A stretch of DNA of 64,000 nt. It comes from Rhodocyclaceae bacterium (lineage in GTDB: Bacteria; Pseudomonadota; Gammaproteobacteria; Burkholderiales; Rhodocyclaceae). The position numbers and the translations under genes are program-made. The stretch covers positions 39,722 through 103,721 of the forward strand of contig VBWA01000003.1 of NCBI GenBank assembly GCA_006218025.1. Direction: 5' to 3'. Position 1 is the first letter of the stretch, and every line of letters begins with the position of its first letter. This document shows, piece by piece, positions 50,933-59,707 of the stretch. The notes beneath the pieces are model-generated. The model did no database searches. It had not been told where the DNA came from and saw only the letters and a list, made by a program, of their open reading frames with translations.

Positions 50933-52263
50933 TGGCAGGTCGCCCGTCGAAGTCCCAAGCACTCGACGTCTGGATGAACGGTGAGCGGGTCGGCACCTGG
51001 TCGGTGTCGCCGCGCGGCGGCCATGCCTTTGCCTACTCCGGGGAATGGCTCGCCAATCCCCGGCGGCGCCCGATCTCGCTGTCGCTGCCGCTCACCCACG
51101 AAAAGGATCCTTTTCGCGGCGAGGTGGTCGAGGCCTGGTTCGACAACCTGCTGCCGGACAGCCATGACATCCGGACCCGGATCGCACGGCGTTATGGGGT
51201 GAGCCCCACCCAGGCTTTTCAACTGCTTGAGGCCATCGGCCGGGACTGCGTTGGCGCCGTGCAGCTGCTACCGGCCGGCAGCCCGACGCCGGAGGTGCGA
51301 CGCATCGAGGCCCGGCCACTCACTACGGCCCAAATCGTGGCGCTGTTGGACCAGACGCTGAGTGCTGCGCCCCTACCCTTGGGCGAACAGGATGAGCTGC
51401 GCATCTCGCTCGCCGGCGCCCAGGAGAAGACTGCACTGCTCCTGCAGGACAACCAGTGGCAGCTCCCCTTGGGCGCGACACCGACGACCCACATCCTCAA
51501 GCTGCCTCTTGGCCGGGTCGGCGCGGTACAGGCCGATTTCTCCACCTCGGTGGAGAACGAGTGGCTCTGCAGTCGCGTAATCCATGCGTTCGGCTTGCCG
51601 GTCGCGCACTGCTGGATGGAGTCCTTCGGGCCGCACAAGGTGCTGGTCGTCGAGCGCTTCGACCGGCATCGGTTTCCCGACTGGTGGGCAAGGCTTCCCC
51701 AGGAGGATTTCTGCCAGGTGCTGGGGATTCCGCCCCAGCACAAGTACGAGAGCCACGGCGGGCCGGGTATCGATGCCATCCTCGACAAGCTGCGCGGCAG
51801 TCAGGATGCTGAAGCCGACCGGCAACGCTTTCTCATGACCCAGCTCATCTTCTGGCTGCTCGGGGCGCCGGACGGGCACGCAAAGAACTTCAGCGTCTTC
51901 CTCGAACCCGAGGGACGCTTCCGACTGACACCGCTCTACGACGTGATGTCAGCCTGGCCGGTGACCGGCTCCGGGCCGAATCTTTTCAACCGCAAGAAGC
52001 TCAAGCTTGCCATGGGCGTGTGGGGCAAGAACAAGCACGACCTCATTGACAGCATCCAGCGACGGCACTGGAACGAGACGGCCAAACGCAACGCCATGGG
52101 CCTGACCTTCGAGACGACCATTCAGAAGGTACTGGCGGCGGTGCCTGCCGTGCTCGGAAAAGTTGCGACAGAGCTGCCGCCAGGCTTTCCAGAAAAGGTG
52201 AGTGTCCCGATCCTTGAAGGCATTCAGGCGCAGGCAACACGACTCGCCGCAATGCCCGCGTAA
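50932..52263 (+). CDS. hipA: HipA-like serine/threonine kinase toxin
   Basis: A 443-residue toxin kinase. The N-terminal 'HAFAYSGEWLANPRRRPISL' with 'FDNLLPDSHDIRTRIARRYG' is the HipA N-domain; 'RISLAGAQEKTALLLQDNQW' is the S-x-x-G-x-x-x-K binding loop region. The catalytic segment 'GAPDGHAKNFSVFLEP' (Asp314) and the metal-binding 'LTPLYDVMSAWP' are intact. HipA kinases phosphorylate tRNA-charging enzymes and cause growth arrest or persistence. ATG 50932 is chosen because GGAGG lies seven bases upstream; an ATG at 50926 is too close. It forms a complete toxin-antitoxin pair with hipB. Confidence 0.93.
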   Translation: MAGRPSKSQALDVWMNGERVGTWSVSPRGGHAFAYSGEWLANPRRRPISLSLPLTHEKDPFRGEVVEAWFDNLLPDSHDIRTRIARRYGVSPTQAFQLLEAIGRDCVGAVQLLPAGSPTPEVRRIEARPLTTAQIVALLDQTLSAAPLPLGEQDELRISLAGAQEKTALLLQDNQWQLPLGATPTTHILKLPLGRVGAVQADFSTSVENEWLCSRVIHAFGLPVAHCWMESFGPHKVLVVERFDRHRFPDWWARLPQEDFCQVLGIPPQHKYESHGGPGIDAILDKLRGSQDAEADRQRFLMTQLIFWLLGAPDGHAKNFSVFLEPEGRFRLTPLYDVMSAWPVTGSGPNLFNRKKLKLAMGVWGKNKHDLIDSIQRRHWNETAKRNAMGLTFETTIQKVLAAVPAVLGKVATELPPGFPEKVSVPILEGIQAQATRLAAMPA

Positions 52264-52405
52264 ACAGCCACTACCGAAAAATTAAAGACCATGAATTCTC
52301 TCCGTCGGCGAAGAATCGGCCATAACCCCCTCCGTAGGACCGATTGTCGGCCTCAGCCAACGGTCGGACTTGCCTATCGAATTCCAGGCGGCTCAGTACG
52401 TACGG

Positions 52406-54052
52406 TCACCGCAAAAGATGCGCCGGAACTACCAGCACTGGCCCACTCTCCGTCATCGTCACCTTGAGGTCAGCGGCTACGTTTCGACCAGCGCGCGGGA
52501 GGTATCTAGCAGCTGCAGACGCCCCAAAGATTTCGTTCGCCATATGCGGTCGCCGCACCAAGTCTTCTAGCTTGCGCATCAAGAAGTTGGCCACACCATC
52601 ATTGGCACGCTTGGCGTGATTCCTCGCTACTTCTAGCGCCTCATTCACCCATGGTGCTCTGGCAAGGGCTGCTTCGCGGAGATGGTAGGCCGCTGCCTGC
52701 GCCGCCGTCACAGTGCCGGCATGTCTGTCAGCAAGTTCGATGGCGCGCCGATAGAACATCGCACCATCGTCAAGCTGGCCAGCGCGATAAAGCAGGAGTC
52801 CGATGTTAGCCGCCACTTGAATCATGTCCAACCCTGGAGATGCAACACGGCCGGAAAGAAACTGAGCGATTCTCTCAAATTCAGCGTCGTCTTCCCATAC
52901 TCTTCCACTGCTGATCAGCGCAAAAACCTGATTGTTCCGGTGCAGCAGATTGCCGGAGTCTCGGGAGAGCCCGATGTTCGTAATCCTGACGATCTCGTCG
53001 TATTCATCTAGCAGGGCGGCGCAGTGGGCAGCCGCCCCAATAGGGGCATCTGCAAATGGCTCATCTGCCATCCACGCTTGGGCCGCTCGATAGGCATCAA
53101 TAATCTGCCCCTCCTGGCGTTTGACCCAAAATGCGGCCTCAAAGGCGTCGGGCATCCTATTGACCGTCTGAATGACATGCAGCCCATCGTCGGCCTTATG
53201 GTCTGCCCACTCAATTTGAGCTAGTGCATTTTCAGTTGGATCCTTCATGGCAATACGAAGCAGGCGTCGAGCACTTTTGCGCTGGCCACCGTCAATATCC
53301 GATGTAGCGACGGCGGTAGCCAGTTCAGATAGGTGAATGGTCTGAAACGTTGGATGGCGCAACAGCTCTCGACCACGCGACAGGAATTTCGGGGTAACCT
53401 GCATCAGTTGCGCGCTGGCAATCTCGGCCGCCATCAGCCACGGATCCTCGCGAGTTCGTCGATGGCTCGCCAGCATGTGATGTGCCTGCCGGAAATCGCC
53501 CGCATGGAGCAAGAGTCGATTGGCCGACCGTAACACCCACCGATGATCCGGCGCCAGACTAAGGGACACGCGCATCGATCTCTTGGATTTTTCGATATCA
53601 CCGGTCGCCGCCTGGTACCGTGCAAGATCCGCCCACATGGTTGCGCTACGGGGATAGATACGCAACAGGCCTCGCAGCCTCGCGATTGCGGCTTGCGTGC
53701 CGACGGGCACTTCGAGCCCCAAGGGAACACCAAGCCCATCCAGTGATGCCGATGCGATCTCGGCAAGAAAGCGCGGCGCTTCGTCGGCGTGTTGCTGAAT
53801 GAACGCAGCTGCTGGCAAGGCAATTTCAGGGTGACCAGCCGAAATTGCAGTCGCGAGTGCATCCGCCGCGGTTCCGATACTTGGGTCGCTTGTGAATTCA
53901 GCAAGCTGCTGCCGTACTGCGGCCGGTACGCCGTCAACCTTCCGCGCCGCCCCCCTCTTCAGCGGGTCCAAGTCCCGAGAGCCAGCGGCCGTCAGTGAGC
54001 TACGCCAGCGAGGGACGATGTGACGACTGCGCTTGTCAGATAGAATCGTCAC
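52406..54052 (-). CDS. TPR-like helical repeat protein paired with a kinase
   Basis: A 548-residue protein made of repeated helical hairpins. Units such as 'SATMWADLARYQAATGDIEK' with 'SKRSMRVSLSLAPDHRWVLR', and 'ANIGLLLYRAGQLDDGAMFY' with 'RRAIELADRH', follow the TPR pattern (W-L-G-Y-A-F-A-P positions). The N-terminal 40 residues are basic. No enzyme motif is visible. The ATG overlaps the kinase stop (ATGA, 54049-54052), so the two genes form one unit. It may be the scaffold, substrate or effector regulated by the kinase. GC content looks lower than in the BREX genes. Confidence 0.7.
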   Translation of the reverse strand: MTILSDKRSRHIVPRWRSSLTAAGSRDLDPLKRGAARKVDGVPAAVRQQLAEFTSDPSIGTAADALATAISAGHPEIALPAAAFIQQHADEAPRFLAEIASASLDGLGVPLGLEVPVGTQAAIARLRGLLRIYPRSATMWADLARYQAATGDIEKSKRSMRVSLSLAPDHRWVLRSANRLLLHAGDFRQAHHMLASHRRTREDPWLMAAEIASAQLMQVTPKFLSRGRELLRHPTFQTIHLSELATAVATSDIDGGQRKSARRLLRIAMKDPTENALAQIEWADHKADDGLHVIQTVNRMPDAFEAAFWVKRQEGQIIDAYRAAQAWMADEPFADAPIGAAAHCAALLDEYDEIVRITNIGLSRDSGNLLHRNNQVFALISSGRVWEDDAEFERIAQFLSGRVASPGLDMIQVAANIGLLLYRAGQLDDGAMFYRRAIELADRHAGTVTAAQAAAYHLREAALARAPWVNEALEVARNHAKRANDGVANFLMRKLEDLVRRPHMANEIFGASAAARYLPRAGRNVAADLKVTMTESGPVLVVPAHLLR

Positions 54053-55185
54053 GCGGTTTTAACCCGTATCTTCGCAGCGAGAGCGAGTCTATCCAAGCGA
54101 GTGATAATGCGGTCCAAGCCAAGTGGTGAGTTTTCAAACACCCGCGCTTCCGGGGCACCACGCTTCTTGTATTCAGGGGTGCAAAGTTGCTGAATCACTA
54201 ATAGCAACTGGTCCGCAGCCCAATCGGGCATTTCTGGCTGAATCTTGTCCAGATAGGCGGCAAACGCTGCGGCTATCTGCGGATAAACCATGTCATACGT
54301 TCCGGTCCATGTACCACCCCACGTCACCGGCTTAATGTTTTCCGGCAAGGCAGAGTAGGCCTGCGTAGGCGTTGTTCCAGTGAAGGCGAAGCAGATCAGG
54401 CAGCCAAGATGATAAAGGTCACACCCCTCGCGGCGATCACGCCATTCTTCTGCCATGACACCATAAGCCTGTTCGGGAGGCGCATACGCGATCGCACCAG
54501 CTATGGCTATACCGTCATGCGCAGCAACACGGCCATCGTTTCTGGATGCTCGCCCAAGATCAGCCAGCTTTGCTTCCGCTCCCTCAAAGACGAGGACGTT
54601 GGATGGCTTCAGGTCTTGATGTGCAATCGCGACCCCATGAAGCTGTTGTAGCCCCACGGCAACCTGATGAATGATGCGCAAGCGCCACGCATAATCTATC
54701 GCGGCCGAGCGCGCGACGGCTCGTCTAAAATCACCCTGTTCGGCCATCTCGAATACGATGAACGGCAAAGGAAACCCCATCCCGCTACCCGCCTGTAGCA
54801 TCACCTGATCCTGCTCAAGAACACGTACAACTCGGTCGAGCTTTGCATTTTCACAAATGGACAGCAACGATGTCTCGTACTGGTGGTTGTTCACCAGCGC
54901 TCCAAGTGCAGCCATCACGTCATCCGGGTGCTCTCTCATTGCGCCGCCGAGGTCGAAAACCTTTACGAACCCCTGCTTGCCTTTGCGTTCGGCGATGTAA
55001 CCCACGGAAAAATGGCCACCCGTTCCATCAGGCTCGCCTGGAATCGAGCCATCACCAATCTTTTTGATGATATTCCAACCGCCGGGAAGCTCTTTCCCCA
55101 ACAATTGATGGGCCGCATCCGCGTTGAATACGAAGCTCTGCGGCGCTGACGAGTTTGGAGTTGGATTGGTCGGCATAGTCAGCAT
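54049..55185 (-). CDS. Hanks-type serine/threonine protein kinase
   Basis: A 378-residue kinase. A partly degenerate glycine loop ('IIKKIGDGSIPGEPDGTGGH') is followed by 'QGFVKVFDLGG' with the ATP-binding Lys, catalytic loop 'IAHQDLKPSNVLVFEG' (Asp191) and 'AKLADLGRASRND' (D-L-G in place of D-F-G). 'DGIAIAGAIAYAPPEQAYGV' is the activation segment. H-Q-D replaces the usual H-R-D. I see no membrane helix. A long upstream open frame is not kinase-like; ATG 55185 or 55176 is the probable start. It is coupled by ATGA to the TPR-like gene. Kinase plus TPR pairs occur in signalling and in anti-phage systems; the role here is unknown. Confidence 0.85.
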   Translation of the reverse strand: MLTMPTNPTPNSSAPQSFVFNADAAHQLLGKELPGGWNIIKKIGDGSIPGEPDGTGGHFSVGYIAERKGKQGFVKVFDLGGAMREHPDDVMAALGALVNNHQYETSLLSICENAKLDRVVRVLEQDQVMLQAGSGMGFPLPFIVFEMAEQGDFRRAVARSAAIDYAWRLRIIHQVAVGLQQLHGVAIAHQDLKPSNVLVFEGAEAKLADLGRASRNDGRVAAHDGIAIAGAIAYAPPEQAYGVMAEEWRDRREGCDLYHLGCLICFAFTGTTPTQAYSALPENIKPVTWGGTWTGTYDMVYPQIAAAFAAYLDKIQPEMPDWAADQLLLVIQQLCTPEYKKRGAPEARVFENSPLGLDRIITRLDRLALAAKIRVKTA

Positions 55186-55469
55186 AGGTTGAGTTTGACA
55201 GCGAATTATCGCACTTGCTGAATGCTTAACAAATAGCCCAATGGACGCCTTGGGGTGCCCGCTAGAACGCTGGAGCCATGCGCGTTCTGCCGTATGGAGC
55301 TCACAGGGGTGATGAATAGCATCAACCACAGCTTTGGCAAGAGCGCCACCCGGCTTTGCAGTGAAGGTGCAGAGCAGCGCTGGAGAATGTGCGCCAACCA
55401 CAAGTCGCCCAACTACACCACACGAATCACTGACCTCGCCATCGCCAGAGCAGGCTGATCGGCAGTTGC
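55186..55469. other. Intergenic, no gene seen
   Basis: These 284 bases hold the kinase promoter region and the end of the MobI-like transcript. A small dyad (AGAACGC and GCGTTCT, 11 bases apart, near 55263-55287) could be a weak hairpin. Nothing else recognisable. Confidence 0.45.
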
Positions 55470-55928
55470 TCAAACCCGGTCCGCCGCACTCCGAGCATGC
55501 CTGATGCAGATGATCGCCTTTACCAGATGGCTTGCTTCGTGCCTGATTCTCGTCAGCTGGGACTCGGTTTCCTCGACCATGTCCGCCTCCCAATCCTGGG
55601 CCAAGGCTTTCAGCTTTGACAATGTGTATCCGTAGGCTCCCTTAGGCCTGGTGACATGCGTCCGTATGGATTTCCGGTCGCCATTGGCTTTGGATCCATA
55701 CCACTTGATTCCGCACCAATCCAGTCTGATGGAGTTTCCCTCCTGCATACAACGGACTTGAAGGGTGCTCTTGTGTTCCCAACCAGTGAGCTTTTGCTCC
55801 ATGCTGTAGACGAAGGTCCAGTGCCTATCAACGATGCTGTGCGCGCTCGCATGCAGAGCATCAATGCGACGTTCCAGTACGGCAATCGCCTCATCATGGC
55901 AGCTTGGTTCAAGAGGTACTTCAGTCAT
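55470..55928 (-). CDS. mobI: MobI-like conjugative transfer protein
   Basis: A 152-residue protein: a helical start ('AIAVLERRIDALHASAHSIV'), then a beta region with 'LQVRCMQEGNSIRLDWCGIK' and 'WYG', a 'YGYTLSKLK' segment, and a helical end 'WEADMVEETESQLTRIRHEA'. The W-Y in the centre and the W-E-x-x-x-V-E-E-x-E-x-x-x-x-x-I-R pattern agree with the MobI family of SXT/R391 and IncC elements, needed for transfer from oriT. The start ATG has AAAGGAG ten bases upstream. As in SXT, the non-coding region before the gene is rich in repeats. The call is by pattern and context. Confidence 0.6.
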   Translation of the reverse strand: MTEVPLEPSCHDEAIAVLERRIDALHASAHSIVDRHWTFVYSMEQKLTGWEHKSTLQVRCMQEGNSIRLDWCGIKWYGSKANGDRKSIRTHVTRPKGAYGYTLSKLKALAQDWEADMVEETESQLTRIRHEASHLVKAIICIRHARSAADRV

Positions 55929-56019
55929 GGCTGTAACGCTCCTTTTACTGTGGTGCAATCTGATGTCATTCCGCTCCTCCAAAGCAGTCCATTGCCCGCG
56001 GCAATCACGCGAACCGCCA

Positions 56020-56220
56020 ATAATCAGGAGCGATTGACCCCCTGTTCGCTCATCCCGATTTCTTCTCCATCCAAGACGCATCAAGCCGCCAACGCCTGAC
56101 CACTACTTTCGAATACCTGATCGCTCCTATTAGTAGCGTCGCTCCATTGATCGCGAAGTGATCCCGGCGGATGGCGTATTCATAGGAGCGATTTGCCGTC
56201 CGTTCGCTCCGTTCGCTCTC
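56020..56220. other. oriT: Candidate origin of transfer (oriT) upstream of mobI
   Basis: This non-coding stretch has an 11-base inverted repeat, ATCGCTCCTAT (56120-56130) and ATAGGAGCGAT (56182-56192), with a third AGGAGCGAT at 56026. It also has three GTTCGCTC copies (56044, 56202, 56211), the last two in tandem. In SXT/R391 the oriT lies immediately upstream of mobI in the same orientation. No nick-site consensus was identified, so this is a positional inference. Confidence 0.5.
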
Positions 56221-56354
56221 CCTGATTCATCAGCTCATTCGACCGCCGGTTCTTTCTGAGAGCCAGGCCGCAGCCTTCTTTCGAATGGCGAGACACAGCG
56301 TCGTCACCGCAAGGAACCGCTCGCGACACTACCAAATCTGGAATCAAAAACGAG

Positions 56355-56387
56355 GGTGAAAAGCGCACGCTTTGTGCGCTTTTCACC
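56355..56387. promoter_or_regulatory. Element-wide operator, copy 3 (perfect inverted repeat)
   Basis: GGTGAAAAGCGCAC (56355-56368), spacer GCTTT, then its exact reverse complement (56374-56387): 14-base arms. It lies between the oriT candidate and the partition operon. Left-arm copies recur upstream of trfA and of the gene behind traD, so this is the best version of a shared repressor site. Confidence 0.8.
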
Positions 56388-56424
56388 ATCGTTTTATGGG
56401 AAGCGCTTGCTATGTTTCCAGTCG

Positions 56425-56556
56425 GTGCACTAGCGGTCGACAGACATCAATCAACCATCGAAATTTCTTCGATTGTTCTCTGACAGTCGACTGGCGGTGC
56501 ACTGCGTCGCCACTCGATTGTGGCTTTTGAAACTTTGTGCTCTAGCGGTAGACAGG
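56425..56556. repeat. Left cluster of 19-bp repeats (3 copies) before parM
   Basis: Copies at 56425-56443 (CTAGCGGTCGACAG core), 56475-56493 (CTGACAGTCGACTG core) and 56537-56555 (CTAGCGGTAGACAG core). Working consensus: GTGCTCTRGCGGTCGACWG. The third copy runs into the parM ribosome-binding site, so a bound protein would block translation or transcription of parM. Starts are 50 and 62 bases apart, close to whole helical turns. This matches the way parC centromeres sit in front of parM operons. Confidence 0.85.
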
Positions 56557-56564
56557 AGGTCGAC

Positions 56565-57539
56565 TTGAACATTCTTGGTATTGACATCGGGTATTCCAAC
56601 CTAAAGCTCGCCTACGGCGAAAAAGGCGCGACGCCCAAAACACTGCTGCGCCCGGCTGGGGCGGCGCCGGCTGATCGCTTCAGTTCGCGTTTTGACGGGA
56701 AAGCCCAGGATGATTTTCTGCATGTGCAGGTAAATGGGGAACCCTTCATTGCCGGTGTGGCACCCGACCGCGCAGAAATGTGGAGCCGATCGCTCCATGC
56801 CGACTACCCATCCAGCGCTTCCTACCAGGCGCTTTTTCACGCAGGCCTCTTGCTGTCCGAGGTTGATCACGTCGATATGCTGGTCACTGGATTGCCGGTA
56901 TCCCAGTACCTCGACGAGAAACGACGCCATGCCATCGCGGAGCAGATGAAGGGTAGCCACCAGGTCACGCCGAAGCGCTCCGTCTCGGTTGACGCCGTCA
57001 AAGTCATTCCGCAACCCGTGGGAGGATTTCTGGATTTCATCGCGGGCGGTGATGCAGATATTGAGGGTGGCCGTGTCCTCGTCATCGATCCAGGGTTCTT
57101 CTCAGTCGATTGGGTGGTCATTGCCGATTCGGACCTCCATCGTCAATCGTCGGGGACAAGTCTGGAGGCATCCTCCGTTGTTCTCGAAGAGGCTTCCCGC
57201 CTGATCGCCAAGGACTATGGCTCCAACGTCAGTACGGAAAAACTTGAGAACGCGATTCGCGGTGGCAAGGCGGAAGTTCTCGTACTGGGCAAGCGCGTGG
57301 ATCTGGGTCCGTACATCGAGCAGGCATCCAGGAAAGTGGCCCCCGTTGTCGTCGAATCGATCCAGAAGTCACTGCGCAAGGAAAGTGAATCCGTGGACAG
57401 GGTTCTCCTGGTAGGTGGCGGCGCGACCTTCTTCAAGGAGGCCCTGGGTGCCGCGTTCGCTCAATTGACCGTCGTAACCACGAAAGAACCGGTCTTCTCG
57501 AACGCTCGCGGCTTCTGGCTCATGGGGGCCTCCTTGTGA
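56565..57539 (+). CDS. parM: Actin-like plasmid segregation ATPase (ParM/StbA/SrpM type)
   Basis: A 324-residue actin-fold protein. 'NILGIDIGYSNLKLAYGEKG' is the phosphate 1 motif, 'VLVIDPGFFSVDWVVI' the phosphate 2 motif (D-P-G for the usual D-x-G), and 'RVLLVGGGATFFKEALGAAF' the adenosine motif. ParM proteins polymerise to push plasmid copies apart. TTG 56565 is chosen: AGGAGG lies five bases upstream, and upstream GTG starts would read through the repeat. The stop overlaps the partner gene (GTGA). Autoregulation through the repeats is likely. Confidence 0.9.
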   Translation: MNILGIDIGYSNLKLAYGEKGATPKTLLRPAGAAPADRFSSRFDGKAQDDFLHVQVNGEPFIAGVAPDRAEMWSRSLHADYPSSASYQALFHAGLLLSEVDHVDMLVTGLPVSQYLDEKRRHAIAEQMKGSHQVTPKRSVSVDAVKVIPQPVGGFLDFIAGGDADIEGGRVLVIDPGFFSVDWVVIADSDLHRQSSGTSLEASSVVLEEASRLIAKDYGSNVSTEKLENAIRGGKAEVLVLGKRVDLGPYIEQASRKVAPVVVESIQKSLRKESESVDRVLLVGGGATFFKEALGAAFAQLTVVTTKEPVFSNARGFWLMGASL

Positions 57540-57802
57540 AATCGATCCGCATCCTTCTTACCGTGACGGAAGGGTGCCCGGAGCTCTATGCGGCTCTATC
57601 TAACATCCCATCGAGACTGAGAGCGGAGCGGGTTCGCGTGCTGGCCACGATTGGTGTCGCCGCCATGAGTGGAGGACTGGCTTCTCCAGATCACGCCGCT
57701 TCCGCGGTCGATACCAACGATGTTCTAGCAGTCAGCATAGGCAGCGAGTCATCCCTGGGCAAGGCGCAGGCAATCGCCAAGCGGCTGGGAGGCGGCTTGT
57801 AG
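57536..57802 (+). CDS. Small partition partner protein (ParR/StbB-like)
   Basis: An 88-residue protein starting with GTG that overlaps the parM stop. 'PELYAALSNIPSRLRAERVR' followed by 'VLATIGVAA' resembles the N-terminal DNA-binding region of small proteins encoded after ParM-type genes; the rest is Ala/Ser-rich. In such operons this protein binds centromere repeats and caps the filament, so it should bind the 19-bp repeats. The call is mainly from position and size. Confidence 0.6.
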   Translation: MKSIRILLTVTEGCPELYAALSNIPSRLRAERVRVLATIGVAAMSGGLASPDHAASAVDTNDVLAVSIGSESSLGKAQAIAKRLGGGL

Positions 57803-57805
57803 GCG

Positions 57806-59707
57806 ATGGCCAACCTCGACCGAAAACTTGGCCGTCATCACCTGGCGTTTTATCGTGGCTGGTTGCAGGGGCTCGCACTCAAGACACTGGCAGACCGCTA
57901 TCTGGAAACCGGTCTGGACCTGCGCATTGCCAGAAGCACCCTGACGTGGATTCAGGACACGATCCGTCAAGCCGCGTTGCGACATGGCAGGCATGGTGAA
58001 GCCAGATTACTGCGTTTGCCGCTATCCAGATCGCAGCCTGACATTCCCGTCGAGATTCCTGCGCTTGAAGATTTTCAGGCCGACCGGGATCCGAGCGGCT
58101 TCTATAACGAAGACGAGCTGATTCGGCTCTTTCTGGAAACCTACCCTCAGGCGGCAGACAAGAAATCACGGCAGCGGCAGAAGCTGATCAGCCACCAGAT
58201 TGAGGCCCTGGAGTGGGTTGAGCAACTTCTCGCTACCGACCCGGTGCCAGGCGATCTGGTATCCGCCTGGTTCGACGGCGCGGTCGCTGACCGGCTGATA
58301 CTCGCCGATATCCCCACCATCGACGCATTGATGGATCGCATCCGTCGCAAGGGCTATCGATGGTGGATGACCGTGCCAAAATTGGGTGAGAAAGGCGCGG
58401 CACGCGTCGTGCAATGGCTTCGCGGTTATGAATTGGCTCTCGGTTCATTGCCAGATCATGCGTTATCTCCGCTCCGGAGCCTGTCGGTTCCAGTGCGTCT
58501 GGGGCAGCGCCATCCACAGACGGCCATTGTGCCCATCGAGGCCTTTGCCGTCCCGGCCAATGTCGATGGCGCGTCCGGCTCAAACAGGTGGCCGGGACGA
58601 CCGCGCATTGAAGCTGACAACGATCTTCAGGCGATACACGCCTGGCTGGCTACCAAGTCGGGGAACGGGAACACGCAGCGGGCCTACCGCAAGGAAGCCG
58701 AGCGAATGCTGTTGTGGGCCATCATCGAGCGAGCAAAAGCGCTTTCCGATTTGTCTGTCGATGACTGCACCGGCTATCGGGACTGGTTGTCCCTGCTGGG
58801 ACGTAGTAGGCTCGATCAATGGGCATTCAACATCCCACAAACCGACTGGATAGCACCCAGAAACACGCCACGATTCAGCGCTGACTGGCGGCCGTTTGAC
58901 GGCGCGCTGTCTGCGTCCAGCGTGAAGCACGCGATCACCATTCTGGGAAGCCTTTTTGAATGGCTGGTCCGTGTTCAGTATTGCGCCTTCAATCCCTGGG
59001 ATGCGGTCGGCAAGACGCTTGTCGTGCAGCAAGAGGCTCCCGACAACATCGAGCTGACGCGGGTCTTCTCGGTGGCCCAGTGGCAGTTCCTCATGGGTCA
59101 TCTGCACGGCATGGTGCAGACGGATCACACCGGGCGCCTTCGGTTCGCCCTGCCCTTCGCCCATGCCACGGGGCTCCGGCTGTCGGAGCTGGTGGACGCG
59201 AAGACTGGCAGGCTCTATACGATGCCACTCCGGGATGGCACGGGAGTTCGGTGGATGCTGAAGGTTCTCGGCAAAGGCGGCAAGTGGAGAGCTGTTCCCG
59301 TCCCGGATCGGATCATCGCTTTGCTGCGAGAGTTTCTTGCCCGTCGCGGTCTCGATGCAGACCCACTGGCAAACCCGTCTGACACCTCGCTGATCCCCAG
59401 GGCAGGCAGTAATGAAGCCATCTCGCCCAGCGGGCTATACAAGGCCATTCGGGGATTGTTTCAAGAGGCGGCCCACGCCCTTCATGCATCGGGAAAGGCG
59501 CACGACGCCAGAGCCTTTGAACGAGCTTCCGTTCATTGGTTGCGACATTCCTGTGGAAGCCACCTGGGATCGTCGGGCGTACCTGTCAATCTGATCCAGA
59601 AGCTCCTGGGACACGCGAGCGTGGCCACGACCAGCATCTACACCGAGTCCGATGAGGAACGGCTCTGGCTGGAGGTAGCGGACAGGGAGGAACACCGTGC
59701 GAGTTGA
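57806..59707 (+). CDS. Large tyrosine recombinase with DUF3701 N-terminal domain
   Basis: A 633-residue site-specific recombinase. Residues about 1-90 are a DUF3701-like domain ('GRHHLAFYRGWLQGLALKTL'), followed by a second N-terminal region to about 260. A SAM-like core-binding domain with 'SGNGNTQRAYRKEAERMLLW' spans about 270-390, and the catalytic domain is C-terminal. Catalytic residues are complete: Arg458 ('HATGLRLSELV'), the Lys in 'LGKGGKWRAVPV', His577 and Arg580 ('HWLRHSCGSH'), His in 'LLGHASVATT' and Tyr612. It could integrate the element or resolve multimers. It is encoded in the parM operon, three bases after the partner gene, and is bracketed by the 19-bp repeats. Confidence 0.92.
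   Translation: MANLDRKLGRHHLAFYRGWLQGLALKTLADRYLETGLDLRIARSTLTWIQDTIRQAALRHGRHGEARLLRLPLSRSQPDIPVEIPALEDFQADRDPSGFYNEDELIRLFLETYPQAADKKSRQRQKLISHQIEALEWVEQLLATDPVPGDLVSAWFDGAVADRLILADIPTIDALMDRIRRKGYRWWMTVPKLGEKGAARVVQWLRGYELALGSLPDHALSPLRSLSVPVRLGQRHPQTAIVPIEAFAVPANVDGASGSNRWPGRPRIEADNDLQAIHAWLATKSGNGNTQRAYRKEAERMLLWAIIERAKALSDLSVDDCTGYRDWLSLLGRSRLDQWAFNIPQTDWIAPRNTPRFSADWRPFDGALSASSVKHAITILGSLFEWLVRVQYCAFNPWDAVGKTLVVQQEAPDNIELTRVFSVAQWQFLMGHLHGMVQTDHTGRLRFALPFAHATGLRLSELVDAKTGRLYTMPLRDGTGVRWMLKVLGKGGKWRAVPVPDRIIALLREFLARRGLDADPLANPSDTSLIPRAGSNEAISPSGLYKAIRGLFQEAAHALHASGKAHDARAFERASVHWLRHSCGSHLGSSGVPVNLIQKLLGHASVATTSIYTESDEERLWLEVADREEHRAS

Noticed and set aside
55206..55412. Short minus-strand frame between the kinase and mobI genes
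   Set aside because: 68 codons, no ribosome-binding site, no domain, and composition like the surrounding spacer.
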